From the NCBI GenBank assembly GCA_964023275.1, contig OZ029914.1:47880530-47944529 (forward strand): a stretch of DNA of 64,000 nucleotides, given 5' to 3'. A program made the translations under genes and the position numbers. Positions within the stretch are counted from its first letter, which is position 1. Each line of letters begins with the position of its first letter. This DNA comes from Norana najaformis (taxonomy: Eukaryota > Annelida > Clitellata > Crassiclitellata > Hormogastridae). Shown here in pieces: positions 22,500-33,968 of the stretch. Under the pieces are notes generated by a model that saw only the letters and a list, made by a program, of their open reading frames with translations, was not told where the DNA came from and did not search any database.

Positions 22500-22613
22500 T
22501 CCAGGATTACTTGCATGGGGGCAAGAGCATTTCAAGAGGGGCGCCACATTCTGGCAGTCCACCAAGAGGGCGGGGTGAACTGTCCCCCACGCCTATAGCT
22601 AAATCCGCCACTG
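22500..22613. mobile_element. hAT-type MITE with 8-bp target duplication
   Basis: 114 bp with terminal inverted repeats starting CAGTGGCGG and ending CCGCCACTG, flanked by the direct 8-bp repeat AGTAGGAT (22492-22499 and 22614-22621). The 8-bp duplication and CAG...CTG ends fit the hAT superfamily. It lies in the first visible intron of gene C and has no coding capacity. Confidence 0.9.
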
Positions 22614-23074
22614 AGTAGGATAATCACAATTATAGTATATCAGTGCTCCTATTGCAAGACTTTGTGGTGACAAAGCATTAACAATATGTTGCAATTGGGT
22701 GTGACAACTTTGACCTGCACTGAGCCCTGTCTAACCCTATCTAATCCAAAGACTTCTACAGCACTGTGATCCACAAGGCATCAATCGATGGTCAATTCAA
22801 GTGAAATCATAATGAAAATTCATAATCCTTAGGTTGAAATCTGATAGATGAGAGATGTGTCAGCTGTGGTTGGTAAAAAGTTGAAACAGGTAGGGCTTAA
22901 GTTTAGTTCAGAATGACATTAGAAAACTGACAGAACGCATAGGAATGGGCTTTCTGTACACTTAAAGTTCCAATAATAAGTTGTTTGGTTGCAAAACGTT
23001 TGCTAACAATCAGTGCAAATTCTGTTAATTTCTTTTTTTTAACAAAAAATTACTCGATGTATTTGTCTTGACAG

Positions 23075-23380
23075 AGAACCATGCAGAGTGTAACTACGAC
23101 AATAAAACAGCCATTGTAACCTGTTTTGCAACATTTCTTGGAAACTGGGCTCCAAATCTGGAATGTGAACAATGGGATGATGCCAATAATTATTCAAAGA
23201 AGATTGTCTTAGAGGGAACTAAAACCAATGCAGTTAACAATAACTTGGTAACCAGTACCTGGACTTACACTGGTAAGAATGCAGAGTATGATATCTACTG
23301 TTCAATGGAGTTTGAGAAATCTGAAAGACCTACAGAGACAAGTGCAACAAATGCTCCAAACTACTATCACCCAATACTTG
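23075..23380 (+). CDS. Gene C exon: Ig domain 2 (C2-like)
   Basis: Acceptor cttgacag, donor G|gtcaga, phase 1-1. Contains AIVTCFATFLGNWAPNLECE, then TSTWTYTG and YDIYCSMEF, ending NAPNYYHPILG. The pattern C ... W ... C with GNWAPxxE is shared with gene D and recalls TGNMIPIFRW of gene A. Confidence 0.85.
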
Positions 23381-24209
23381 GTCAGATTTCAGTTTTCTCT
23401 TTTGTTTGGTTTCTTGCTTTCTTTTTTATTAACCAGATCAGTTTAAACTTACAATTCTGATTTTATTATGTTGATTTAAAGTTGCATTTACTCTACAGCA
23501 AGGTGTTATTGTGCACTATTCATAACAGCTAACACTTATCTGACTTTGGACTTTGTAAATATACTATTTGTGCCACAGTAATTGTAATTAGTAACTTCTA
23601 TTGCACCGGTTTCTAATGCACAAGGCTTCAGCTGACGGTTCACGAAAGCCAAGACGTAATCTGGTCAAAGTTGTGCCTGACTGCTCACCAGCTGATGTCT
23701 GTGGACACTCTGGTTAGTATCCAGGTATTTTTATGAATATTTCCCTCTATGGACTTCCCCAGATATTTTCTCTGTACATCTAATTCAGTTTCTCTCACTC
23801 TTTTCCCTTTTGAACATCTGACTGAGAATTGCTTAAACATTGTCTGAACTGTTGTTTGGTAATACTGATGTTAATTTCTGCAGTGGCTAAATGTAAATGA
23901 TAATTGTTGATCTTGTACAAAAAATGTTTTATTAATACTTATGTTAATTTCTGCAACACAGTGGTCTATTCAGTAGTGCACTGGGATTTGTATTGTAATC
24001 CAACGTTTTTGGGTTCAAGCCGACTGAGCAGACTCCCTGTAGCAAGACTGACGAGTATGTCTTGCACCACAGATTCAGATATACTGACATTTTGCTTAAT
24101 AAATGGCATAAATAAATGTATTTATAAAAAATATATACGTACGCCCTTATGGAAGTCATTTTCATTAAAAGTTGCTTCTGTTTTTTTGTCAAAGCATATC
24201 ATTATATAG

Positions 24210-24357
24210 CACCGACTCAACCTGCCAAGAGTGATGCTATGACTACTCCTGGAAGCTTCAGGCCTAATCCAGATGGTGTTATTGTATCGATCATCCTAAA
24301 TGTTCTGCTGCTCGTCGCTGCAGCGCTGATTCTTCTGTTTATTTTGAGAAAATTAAT
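24210..24357 (+). CDS. Gene C exon: stalk and transmembrane helix
   Basis: Acceptor atatag, phase 1-2, with donor gttagt. An alternative acceptor (tcaaag at about 24195) keeps the same frame. Encodes the stalk PTQPAKSDAMTTPGSFRPNP and the helix VIVSIILNVLLLVAAALILL followed by FILRKL. No basic residue in the helix, so no direct DAP12-type charge pairing is suggested. Confidence 0.8.
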
Positions 24358-24455
24358 GTTAGTATACAAATATATATATAATTGTATGTAAATATATATA
24401 AATATATATAAATTAATTTTTATATATATGTGTTTATATGTATATATATATATGA
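24355..24455. repeat. AT-rich TATA repeat
   Basis: Mostly ATATATAA units, starting at the donor of the gene C membrane exon. Confidence 0.85.
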
Positions 24456-24504
24456 GGGATTACTACAACACTCCTCACCCCTTGCAGTCTCTGTCCAGGT
24501 CTTT

Positions 24505-24725
24505 CACTCAAAACTGAAAACATTCCTCTTCCACAGATGCTATCTGGATTCCTCTTCTACCGCTTGTCTTTCCTGCTGATCCGATCCCAAACATAGCCAT
24601 CTGACTGTCTGCCTGCCTGACTCAAGGATATTGGCTTGGAACCAAACCCTTCCTGCTTATGCATTTTGTTTTTAAATCTGGTTCCCGCACTGTCGAAATC
24701 TTTAGTGTGCAATTATGATTACGAT
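24505..24725 (+). mobile_element. L2-like LINE 3' end, tail family R2
   Basis: Starts with ctcaaaactgaaaacattcc, continues with a diverged cttggaaccaaaccc block and ends ctgtcgaaatc...aattatgattacgat. It lies in an intron of gene C. Confidence 0.65.
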
Positions 24726-25446
24726 CTGTTGTGTAATTTTTATAAAACGTACTGTGATGGATTTATATTCTTTCAAATCATATAAGTTAAAGTGTGCATT
24801 GCCTGAGAAAAACTTCTGTTGCCCTTATCACAAGAAGTGGGGATTTGAACTCCAGTGTCACTATGTCGGTAGGCTAATTCCAGTTAGTCTTAGCAGATTA
24901 CGAGACTTTCTTGCTTCAAATAGAAATAACTTTACACTTCTGTCTTTAAGTTAAATTTATTTGAAAAGTGGAGAATGAAAATTAATGAACTGTAAAATTT
25001 GGTCTTCTGTTGTTAAAACAATTGAAAGCAATTATGGCATTCGTTTTTGTTTTAAGTCACATTTTCCAAAGAATCTGTGATCTATTGAGCTTGTGTGTGT
25101 GTGCGTGCGTGCGTGTGTTTGTGTGAGAAACTATGTTATCTCTTGGCTAGCAAGAGTAAGACAGGAAATGACATATATCCTGGGTCTAAGGGGAGATGCC
25201 TTTATTTGCCGACCACTTATGATTCTTGTGCAAGAAAATCTGCCTATTATAATGAGTAATATAAATTTTGAAGTCATTTGCTTTTGACATGACACTCTTG
25301 ACATTAGTCCCAAATAGGCACTATTTAAATAATACAGTAAATTCTAAAGAAATGGTTATGGAGTAGACTCAATTAGAAATAATGTTTTTTATTATGTTCC
25401 ATGTTACCATTTGTTTCTGTATGAGGTTGAATTGTTCATTTTGCAG

Positions 25447-25463
25447 GAAGAAACGTCGCAAGG
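25447..25463 (+). CDS. Gene C micro-exon: basic stop-transfer
   Basis: Only 17 nt, acceptor attttgcag and strong donor G|gtgagc, phase 2-1. Completes a Met codon and encodes KKRRK, the basic residues expected just inside the membrane (compare HRKRRK in gene B). Phases on both sides fit. Confidence 0.72.
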
Positions 25464-25934
25464 GTGAGCTTCTGAATGTACTTTACAATATTGCTTTGCA
25501 ATTACTTAAAGTGATTCTATTCAATGTTTTTGTTAGACATTCTGTATGGTACTGTTTGCCCTTGTGGTAGATGATTGCTTGTGACTTGGCTGTGAGTAAC
25601 ATATTTAGCAAGGATTTCTGACAAGTTGATAATTTTTCCAAATTGCCATCTTTGTGCAAAAACATGTTTTACTACCACACTAAAATAACAAGCTGCGATG
25701 TTGGATTAAATACGCATTAGTTCTAAAGATTGCAAGCGGAAATATAATTTCTCAAATCAGTCATATCCTCCATATCTGATAGTACATCTGAGAAGCACTT
25801 GTTACCTACTCGTAGGTCCCTGAGCAAACAAGGGATAAGTCTCAAAGTCCTGGACCTGATAGCATATTGTACACCTGTGATATCCTGCTAATGTATGAAC
25901 AGATTGCACAGGGTCATTACTAAATGTAACAATA

Positions 25935-26125
25935 CGCGGTTTTATATAGTGATCGTATGGCCTCGACCCTGCTCATTTTTCAATGAATTTGAAATCCTTC
26001 TGTTCGAATGGGCAGCATGTCATTTAAGATCCTGATATTCAGATATCTGAAAATATAGCCATTATCAATATGCTAACCGGCATCCTCATGCGCAGAGGCG
26101 CCTTGACCTATGCTTTTACCAATGA
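25935..26125 (-). repeat. SINE-like repeat R1
   Basis: Contains gatcgtatggcctcgaccctg, tttttcaatgaattt, cgaatgggcagcatg and the head region catcctcatgcgcagaggcgcc. It lies in the last intron of gene C. Confidence 0.6.
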
Positions 26126-26460
26126 AGAAGTTCCCTTGGCAGGTTTGAATCTGCAATTTATAGAATTACAAGCCAAGTCTTTTTTTCTATCATTTTATTT
26201 ATCACCAATAGTTAGGAAAATATATACTGACAGTCAAATTTACGTTAGCAATTGTCAAAGGGAGAACTCAAAAAGAACCAAATGGGTCTTGCTATGCAGA
26301 GTTGTCCAATTACAGCATGAGATTGTACAGGTACATTGTACATCAATGTTCAGTTTCCTCAATACAAGTGTTTATGTCAGTTAAGAGTTTTTATTTTAGC
26401 CTTAGCATGTTGTTGATTGATTTTGAGAATTTTTTCTCTTTGTCTACCACCTTTTCACAG

Positions 26461-26489
26461 GCACAGACAAGGATAGCACTCAAATCTAA
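26461..26489 (+). CDS. Gene C terminal exon: short tail
   Basis: Strong acceptor ccttttcacag, phase 1. Encodes TDKDSTQI and stops at 26487-26489. The C-terminal STQI fits a class I PDZ-ligand pattern (S/T-x-hydrophobic), which is only suggestive. No tyrosine. Confidence 0.65.
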
Positions 26490-26652
26490 ATGACTACTTG
26501 GATGTAAATGTTTGGAAAATGTTTGAGAGACCATGATTTATATCTGCTCCAAATTCAGTATTTGTTAAAATGCAGATTTTGATGCCGTATGCTAAGACGC
26601 CGGTACTGTATTTACATCTGGTTAAACAATGTGATACTTTGCTCTTGTTTAG

Positions 26653-26746
26653 AATATTAATGTTGACATGTGTAATAATTGTAGTAAAAAAGAAGCCTGA
26701 AGAAGAAACACAGATGCGTGGTGGCCAGTATGTCAATGAAGCTTAA
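26653..26746 (+). CDS. Gene C candidate alternative terminal exon with YVNE motif
   Basis: Acceptor tgctcttgtttag. Read in phase 2 it runs ILMLTCVIIVVKKKPEEET then QMRGGQYVNEA and a TAA stop at 26744-26746. A phase-2 exon could follow the membrane exon directly, skipping the two small exons. A weaker acceptor at 26684 in phase 1 would join the micro-exon instead. QYVNE fits the pY-x-N pattern bound by the GRB2 SH2 domain. Use is unproven. Confidence 0.4.
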
Positions 26747-29700
26747 GATATTCATTTCATCACTGTCTAATTCAGTAAGTCTAAAGTTAACTTTATTTTT
26801 GAAATATTACTCATCATCATCATCATCATCATCATTAAAATTGCAATATTTGACAATAAACGCTCCAGAATTTAAAATTTTTTGCACGTTTAAGAAGAAT
26901 TGCATGCATATTGTATATCAGGTATAGTTTTTCTATTAATACCAGGTAAAATTTTGCTTTTGAATCGGTTTACCTCTAGAATTAGTCCCTTATATCAGTC
27001 ATGATCATGTGTAGAATTACTGCTTAGTAGTAGTTGTTTGCCGCTTTCCAGTTGTGGCTGTTTATGCCTTAGAAATAGTAAGCAACAGTTACAGTTATTT
27101 TTGAAAGAGAAAGTAATTGCAAGATACAGTAACCTTGACACGGATAATAGTTGCTGGTGATTGGCAGTTAGTTACTTATAGACTTTTTTACTAAGCAGTG
27201 CATGTAAATCCTCACCAACTTCAGCAAAAATGTTTTCACGATGGATTCAGGAAAAATCACTTTGAGGTTACATGTACATAAGATTGAAAGAGAAAAGAAA
27301 ATTTATACATGACTACATTTTACCAGTATACTACGAGATGTGTATTGATATTTTAGACTGATGTTCCAGTACTTTCCACTAGGCATCAGGATGCATGCAG
27401 ATGAATTCTGCAGAAGGTCAAAGTGACAGAAAATGTTCCCGGTGTTTTTCAAGTACATCCACTATCTACACATGGAGATCTAGACCAGCATGAATTTGTC
27501 TTAACTAGTATAGTAATTTAAATTTAAGATTACACCCAGATGTTCCTTTTTATGTAAAATTTATTGATATGAGTTGCAAGGAAAGCTAAGTTTTAGTTAA
27601 AATGGTCATAGCACATTTGAGTTATATATTCTGGGGTATTCTATTTTTCACTTTTTTTGGCTTGGAATGTTAAGTGTGAAATTGAAGCGTTCAAAGGATG
27701 CAATGCCAATCAAAAACATTTTTTCCAAGCTCAAAGATAACTGTAAGACTTGTAGTCTTATAATTATATTGATGGTGCTGCCTTCCTTAAGGTAACTAGT
27801 CAAACATGATGTACTTCTTGAATTGTAAACATCACTGAATTGTAAACCTTAGTGATAGCTACTTAGCAAAAGTGAGGCATAATCTCTAGTTTCAGTCGAT
27901 AATTTGGATAGACTGTATGAGCATTTAGTGCCTATATTATTATTAATTAGTAACTTTTATAGCACTGTTGTCTAATGCACAAAGTATCAACCAATGAATG
28001 GTGCAGCAAAGGCAAACCACAATCAGGTCAATATTCAGAAGGTCAGTCCACAAGACAAGAGAGGCAACATATGGTGGATAAGCAATATTAATAATAATTA
28101 ATAAAGTTTCAGACTGTGTCCCTTGAGATGTCCAGTTGCTGCACCTTGGAAGAAGGTTTGTTTGCCTTTATTTTTAAGTTCATTTAAATTTTGTCTGTCT
28201 TCACAAGATCACCTCTGGTTTTTCTTCTTTCTAGGATGAGGCTTGACTTTTATGTTGCACCTGTTTTTATCAGTTTTATGATCATGTATTCAGTGTTTTG
28301 GAGATGTTCCTTAAACGTGCTGTATAAATATCGCTAAAACATCTGTTGTGTGTCGGTCGTCTGCTTCAGCCATCTGGATTGTTGTTGTATTATAATTTTT
28401 TTTTGTCTGAGGTAAGTGTAATCCCGCAGGAACTAAAAAATTACTGTAAGAGCTGTTGTTATTATAATTAGTCTATAAGTTTTACTTATGTTTCTGGAAG
28501 TCACTGTTATGACTCATTTTCAGTTTCATAAAGATCACATGATGGTGATCCACTTTCTTAGTTTCTTTTTGGTTAAGTTTTAGTTAAGACTTTCTTTATA
28601 GTTCAATTGTACCTAATACTGTGTCTGTTAAACATTTTTGGTGCCGTTTCCATCGTTTTGTAATAGGCGGCCCTAATTTAGCAGGACTTAGGTCCCATTT
28701 GGGTCTACCGTTTGTATCCCAACAGTCTATTTGTTATTATTATGGCTGTGTTTTGTTTAGAATATTCAGATGAAACAGACTAAAGCCTTAAAACTTGGGA
28801 TTTGTAATTATTGAAACAGCAGTGATTTGTGCATTTATTTGATTATGCAGAATGTGTGTTAATGGTTAGGCGCATTTTTGGCTCCACACGTGTTTTTATG
28901 TTTTGTATACTTATAAGTCAGTTGAAGGTGCTCCACGCTTGTGTGATTAAAAATATGGACTTTCTTCTTGTATTATGATTTAGAATTTTATGACTATTCC
29001 TCTGATGTTTTTAAGATTGCTTGAGCTATTCTAATCATAGTCATGCATTATCAGTATTACAACTGAAAGTGTTCATGTTAATTTAAATATTAAAAAAAAT
29101 AACTAAATAAATTATTTGTATGAAAAGACTTCTCACTTGAATCATTACATTATTACGTTAATGTAAATGAGAGAGTTAGTTAATGGCATTACAGAATGTA
29201 TTATTGTATCTTGACATTTTGATGTTGAAAGATGTGCAGACTTAGTATATGATTGTGCTGCCCATAACGCCATTCTGCCGTAGAATGCTTTATCTAGATA
29301 TTCTAGAGCACCTTTTGTGAACTCTATGCTGTGCTATTGAAAACCCTGCAACCCAGGAAATAAGCAGATCACCTCTGCCAGATGAAGGAAGAGAAACAAA
29401 AATCACACCTTCCAGATGAGTACGAAGAAAGAAAAGCTGACCAGAGAACGTTCTCGCTACTAGAGAAAGAACTTTAAACGGAATTCTGGACGAAATCGAC
29501 ATACAGCGAAGTTGATCTCTGATGTATTGGGAAATGTGGGAAAACCGCTGAGAAATATATGTCGGCCAAGCAGCAGAATGCAAAACTGTCGGCAGACCAA
29601 GATGGTGAACAGGACGATGTCGGCTTGCATATAACTTCTTCTGAGCGCCTCTGTTGAGTTTATCTTCTAAGAGGCGCTTTATAAATCTAAACTTACAATT

Positions 29701-30629
29701 ACAATTGAGTGTTCTATTTCAGTAATGTATGCATTTTTAGTAGACAACCTATCCAAGTGTTCTCATATGTAAAGTCTCAAAATGTTACCTGTCTCAACCG
29801 TTCGAGTGTAATAGTTGCTTGTTTGAATTTTTCATCTCTTTCTGTTTCTTAGTTTGTGCACTAAAAACGATTTGTCGTACGATATAATTAAGTTTAGTGT
29901 TAATTGTTCACCACTTTGGGTGTTTTTATTGTAAAAAAATTCTTTTTCATGTAACACTGTACTTACATGGCAAAAAACCGATGAAACGTGTAACATGTTA
30001 AATGTACTGTCTTGAAATGTGTCTAAGAAATTAGGTGACCCTCTTAGAGGGATTTATGTCCTTTTGGTCTCACCTTTGGGTGCCTATTAATTATTTTTCT
30101 CTTTTTGAGTGACTGTAATATCAATTGTTTCTCTTTTGTGGTGTTCAATAAAAGGTTCAAAAAAGTGTTTAAATAAAACAATTTATTTACTGAAATGTCA
30201 AAATATATAAAAGATTTCATTGTGCTTACCGTATTTTCTGTTTTAATATAGGCCCCACAAGCCGTCAGTTTGAATTTATTGCAGTGTCAGCAGCGAATGT
30301 TATGATTATTCGTAAAAGTAAAGCTAGTTGAACAGTTATATTTTGGTATCAGCCTCCTTCTCGACATCTTGGTGCGGCATAGCAAGTCACTTCGCTGGGT
30401 CTCTAATCCAACGACTGCAAGTTAAAGCCTGCTCAGCGGACTAGGCGTAATGACCCTGAATAAGTTAACTGCGCGTGCGCACTTTTCTTGTAATTATTGA
30501 AATAAATGAATGAATAAAGTAAAAATAAATATTAAGTTATGTCACAGATCCTGAGCCTTAAGTGTTAGCGACTTCATTTTCTTTGCCTCTGCATATGTGG
30601 CCAATGGATAAATTGATAAGGAGGCTCTG
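26747..30629. other. AT-rich intergenic region after gene C
   Basis: No gene recognised. A GCGCC-type LINE tail in reverse at about 27950-28030 and LINE remnants at 29300-29705 are visible. An AATAAA at 30147 could end a long 3' UTR of gene C, but nothing else supports that. Confidence 0.45.
29300..29705. mobile_element. L2/CR1-like LINE remnants, mixed orientation
   Basis: On the minus strand about 29310-29583 reads ISRIPFKVLSLVARTF, the motif seen in the copies at 8535 and 33969. At 29640-29705 a + strand tail (aggcgctttataaat...cttacaattacaatt) follows. Probably two fragments or an inverted insertion. Confidence 0.6.
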
Positions 30630-30972
30630 AGGGCCGGCTCCAGAGTATTTGGCTCCCTAGGCGAACCTGTCGCACTTACCGGCGGTAAGTGCGAAAACTA
30701 ATATTAAATTAATTAACTTAATATAACCCTCACACAGGAATGCAGCCGAATACTGCTTCTTTAATCTACAAATCATTATTACTTCTAAATAAAACAAACA
30801 TATGGTACTTAATAATTTTTACATTTTCGTATATATAATTCATTTATTAACAAATGGTGGTAAAACGGCGGAAATATTTTTAAAAATATTTCTTTATGTA
30901 GCTTTTCTGCCGACCCCAGAAATGTGCCACCCTAGGCGGCAGCCTAGTTCGCCTAGTGGCTAAACCAGCCCT
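30630..30972. mobile_element. Non-autonomous DNA element with imperfect inverted ends
   Basis: The left end (agggccggctccag...ggctccctaggcgaac) and the right end (gttcgcctagtgg...aaccagccct) are imperfect inverted copies. About 343 bp, non-coding, with a small perfect palindrome (gcacttacc/ggtaagtgc) inside. hAT-like MITEs with agggccggc ends are common in animals; no clean target duplication is seen. Confidence 0.6.
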
Positions 30973-31480
30973 GGAGTTAAACAGGTAAACAAGCCCTGGG
31001 CTTGTTTTGGGCTGCGAAGAAATTCTCATATTTGTTCGGGCGACATTTTCACGCTAGTCACCGACTATCAACCGCTGGTCTCAGTACTCCACCCTTGTAG
31101 ACCATTCCCAGCGATGACAGCCTGGAGAAATGCGCCATATTCCTCTCAGGCCTCGACTACACTATCGTATTTCGCAGTCACACGAACACAGCAACGCTGA
31201 TGCCCTCTCACATCTCCCCCTAACGACGAAGGAGAGAGGCGAACTGGACGCAGCCAACATTTTCGCTGTAACCCAAATCGAAACACTGCACACAGCCGAG
31301 CTACACAACGCGACCCACTCTTAGCGCGCGTGTATCAGCTAGCCAAATTCGGCTGGGGCACTTCATGGGCCCTTACTCAAAACCGCCAGAATTAGCACCC
31401 TTGTACAACCGACGCAGCGAACTAGCGTTACACCAAGGGTGCCTAATGTGGGGCGGGAGGGTGATCATTCCACAGAAACT

Positions 31481-32617
31481 CATCATCATCATCATCAAGA
31501 ACCATGGGCTCAGCGCCCGTAGGTGTCCGCCGCCGTCTTCACCAAGTTCTTCCATCGTTCCCTGTCCATCGCCGTGTGACTCAGCTCCTGAAGTGATGCT
31601 CCTCCCCACCCGGTGATGTCATCCAGCCATTCCCTGTGTGGCCTTCCTCTTCGATTTGTCCCCTCCATCCTGCCAAACATCAGTGTTTTTATTTTCCTAT
31701 CCTCCTTCATTCTGCAGATATGTCCAAAAAGTTTCAGCTTTCTCTTGATCAGATTCTGCATGATGGTTTCCTTAGGGCGTATTCGTTTGTATAGCTCTAT
31801 GTTAGTGACCTTTTGTGTCCAGCCTATTCCCAAAATCTTTCGATAGCATTTTCTTTCGAAAGACAGCATCCTTTGCTCTATATCCTTTGTTACCACCCAG
31901 GACTCGCACCCGTAGAGCACTCCGCTGAAGATGCACGTCTGTAGTACCTTCACCTTGGTTTCCAATTTTATCGCTTTACTTCTCCAGATTTTATCCATAG
32001 CCTTTAATGTTGCTGTAGCCCTTGCTATCCTTGTCCAAACTTCCTTTCTACTGTCTAGGTCATACGTCGTGTTGCTCCCGAGATATGTGAACTTTTCCAC
32101 ATTCTCCAGTTGGTTTCCATCAATTACTAGTTTCTTTCTGTGGTCCTTTTCTCCGAATACTAGAGTTTTGGTTTTCTCGAAGTTCATGGTTAATCCATAT
32201 CTCTTTCCTTCTTCATTCAGAGCTTGCGCTGTTGTTTCCAGTCGTTCTTCGTCTCTTTCGATCAAGTCAATGTCATCTGCAAAACATAGGTTGTTGATTC
32301 CTGTTCCGCTTATTACTACCCCATCTTCTTTACCTCTTATCTTATCCAAGACTCTTTCCAATAGTATGATGAAGGAGCTTGGGGATATTGGGTCCCCTTG
32401 TCTTGTGCCTCTGCTTGTTTTGAACCAATTTCCCTTCTCGTTCCCAATCCGTACTGCCGCTGTTGCGTTTCCATTTATTTCCTTTAGCAGGCGTGTCAGC
32501 TTCTTGTCCACCCCAAATGATGCAATAGCCGCCCATGTTATGTTCTGGGCGGCTATTGCATCATTTGGGGTGGACAAGAAGCTGACACGCCTGCTAAAGG
32601 AAATAAATGGAAACGCA
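31481..32617 (-). mobile_element. RTE-type LINE, 5'-truncated with inverted 5' end
   Basis: The minus strand encodes the C-terminal half of an RTE-like protein, open for about 345 codons: TRQGDPISP, NLCFADDIDLI, EKFTYLGSNTTYDLD, LYGCESW, and NRRGRPHREWLDDI, ending DTYGR at 31510. The tail is GAT repeats (31481-31498 on +). Flanking direct repeats ACAGAAACT lie at 31472-31480 and 32618-32626. At its 5' side the sequence turns back on itself as a 76-bp perfect inverted repeat. It is inserted in the gypsy fossil. Same subfamily as 33721-33962 and 40454-41909. Confidence 0.9.
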
Positions 32618-32621
32618 ACAG
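32460..32621. repeat. 76-bp perfect inverted repeat, 10-bp spacer
   Basis: Arms 32460-32535 and 32546-32621 are perfectly complementary around the spacer tgttatgttc. The left arm is LINE body; the right arm is the same LINE segment inverted, and its last four bases (acag) overlap the flanking target repeat. This is the expected scar of a 5' inversion (twin priming) or template switch at microhomology. Confidence 0.92.
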
Positions 32622-33720
32622 AAACTACGCGAGCGAATACTTGAGCAGCTGCATGAAGCACACAGCGGAATGGTGAAAATGAAAAGTCTGGCTCGTAGTT
32701 ATGTGTGGTGGCCCGGAATAGAGGCTCAAATAGAGAACATAACTAAAGCTTGCTCAGGATGTGCTTATACCCAAAAAGAACCAACGAAAGCGCCGTTACA
32801 CCCTTGCGAATATCCAAGCAAGCCATGGCGGAGAGTCCATATACACTACTGTGGGCCTTTATGGGGCTACATGTTCCTTGTGATAGCCGACGCACACTAG
32901 AAATGGCCAGAGGTAGTGTGTACAAAATCAACAACATCAGAAAGAACGATCGAAATCCTACGAGAGACTTTTAGTAGGACTGGTATATGTGAACAGTTCG
33001 TCAGCGACAACATCCCACAGTTCACTTCATTGGTCACCCAAAATGGAATCCTTCACATCAAATCAGCACCGTATCATGCGGCAGCGAACGGCTTGGCCGA
33101 ACGCTTCCTACTATCCCTAAAACACGCGCTAATGGCCGCACAAACAGACGCGTGGTCACTCCAGAAGAAATTGGCACAATTCTTATTAACATATAGAAAC
33201 ACACCCCACACGACGACAAATGAAACACCGGCAATATTGTTCATTGGGCGGGCTTTGAGAACAAAGATGGACTTACTGAAACCCAACCTGGACGATCGAG
33301 TACAGCGGAAACAGCTTCAGGCGATGTTGAACCACCCAACCGACAAACTACGGGAATTCGAAGAAGGGCAGGCGGTTATCGTACGAGATTACAGAGGTGG
33401 ACAGAAATGGACTCCCGCAATAGTAAGGAAACGCATGGGGCAGTTGACATATGAGGTCTCAACGACAAACACCACGACACCAATGACCTGGCGCCCACAT
33501 GCAGTCCACACAGGCAGGACAACCACACCGGACACAGCAACACCAACAACGGGCGACGAATACACCCCAGAGGCGACCTCTGGCGAAACACGAACGATTA
33601 CCTGGGACCAAAACATCGACCCGAGATAGGTTAACCACGCAACCAACACAGAAACACCGACAACGGCCAGCGAATGCACCTCAGAGGCGCCATCTAGCGA
33701 AGCGAGAAGATACACGGGCA

Positions 33721-33962
33721 CATCATCATCATCATCATCATCATCATCGTGATCCATGGGCCAAGAGCCCGTAGGTGTCCACTACATGCATTGTCACTTG
33801 TCTCCACAGTTCCCGATCTTGTGCTGTTCTTATCAAGGCGTGCAAGTCTTGCTTACACCAATCCCTTATATCATCTGTCCACTCCCTGTTAGGTCTTCCT
33901 CGTCTCCCATTTCCGTCCATAATTCCCATCATCACGCTTTTTATTTTTCTACTGTCAACTAC
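33721..33962 (-). mobile_element. RTE-type LINE, short 3' end
   Basis: Minus-strand remnant reads VVDSRKIKSVMMGIMDGNGR and RRGRPNREWTDDIRDW, ending DTYG, with an ATG-repeat tail at 33721-33749. It lies at the right side of the gypsy fossil and abuts an L2-like fragment. Confidence 0.8.
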
Positions 33963-33968
33963 GGACAC

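Larger units (their letters stand above)
21783..26746 (+). other. Gene C: short-tailed two-Ig membrane receptor
   Basis: Exons 21783-22097, 23075-23380, 24210-24357, 25447-25463 and 26461-26489 sum to 815 nt; with one base from an unseen signal-peptide exon this is 272 codons including the stop. Order: V-like Ig, C2-like Ig, stalk and membrane helix, a 17-nt basic exon, and a short tail TDKDSTQI. The tyrosine-motif exons of A and B are absent. A further candidate 3' exon (26653-26746) would give a tail ending GGQYVNEA. Gene D at 54657 has the same two-Ig layout and is its likely counterpart in the second unit. The signal exon was not found. Confidence 0.78.
30985..33720 (+). mobile_element. 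Ty3/gypsy LTR retrotransposon fossil, 5'-truncated
   Basis: Remnants of the RNase H region (about 30985-31330), the segment before the integrase, and the integrase with zinc-binding, core and C-terminal parts (about 32627-33629), all on +. The gag, protease and reverse-transcriptase parts are missing and no LTR pair was recognised. The element is broken, with several breaks, and is interrupted by an RTE LINE (31481-32617); another LINE lies at its right side. Recognisable protein similarity but a degraded frame suggest moderate age; the LINE inside it is younger. Confidence 0.85.

Noticed and set aside
31931-32644. 237-codon frame on the + strand
   Set aside because: It is the antisense shadow of the RTE LINE. 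The same applies to + strand frames at 40800-41396, 60148-60807 and 61072-61908.
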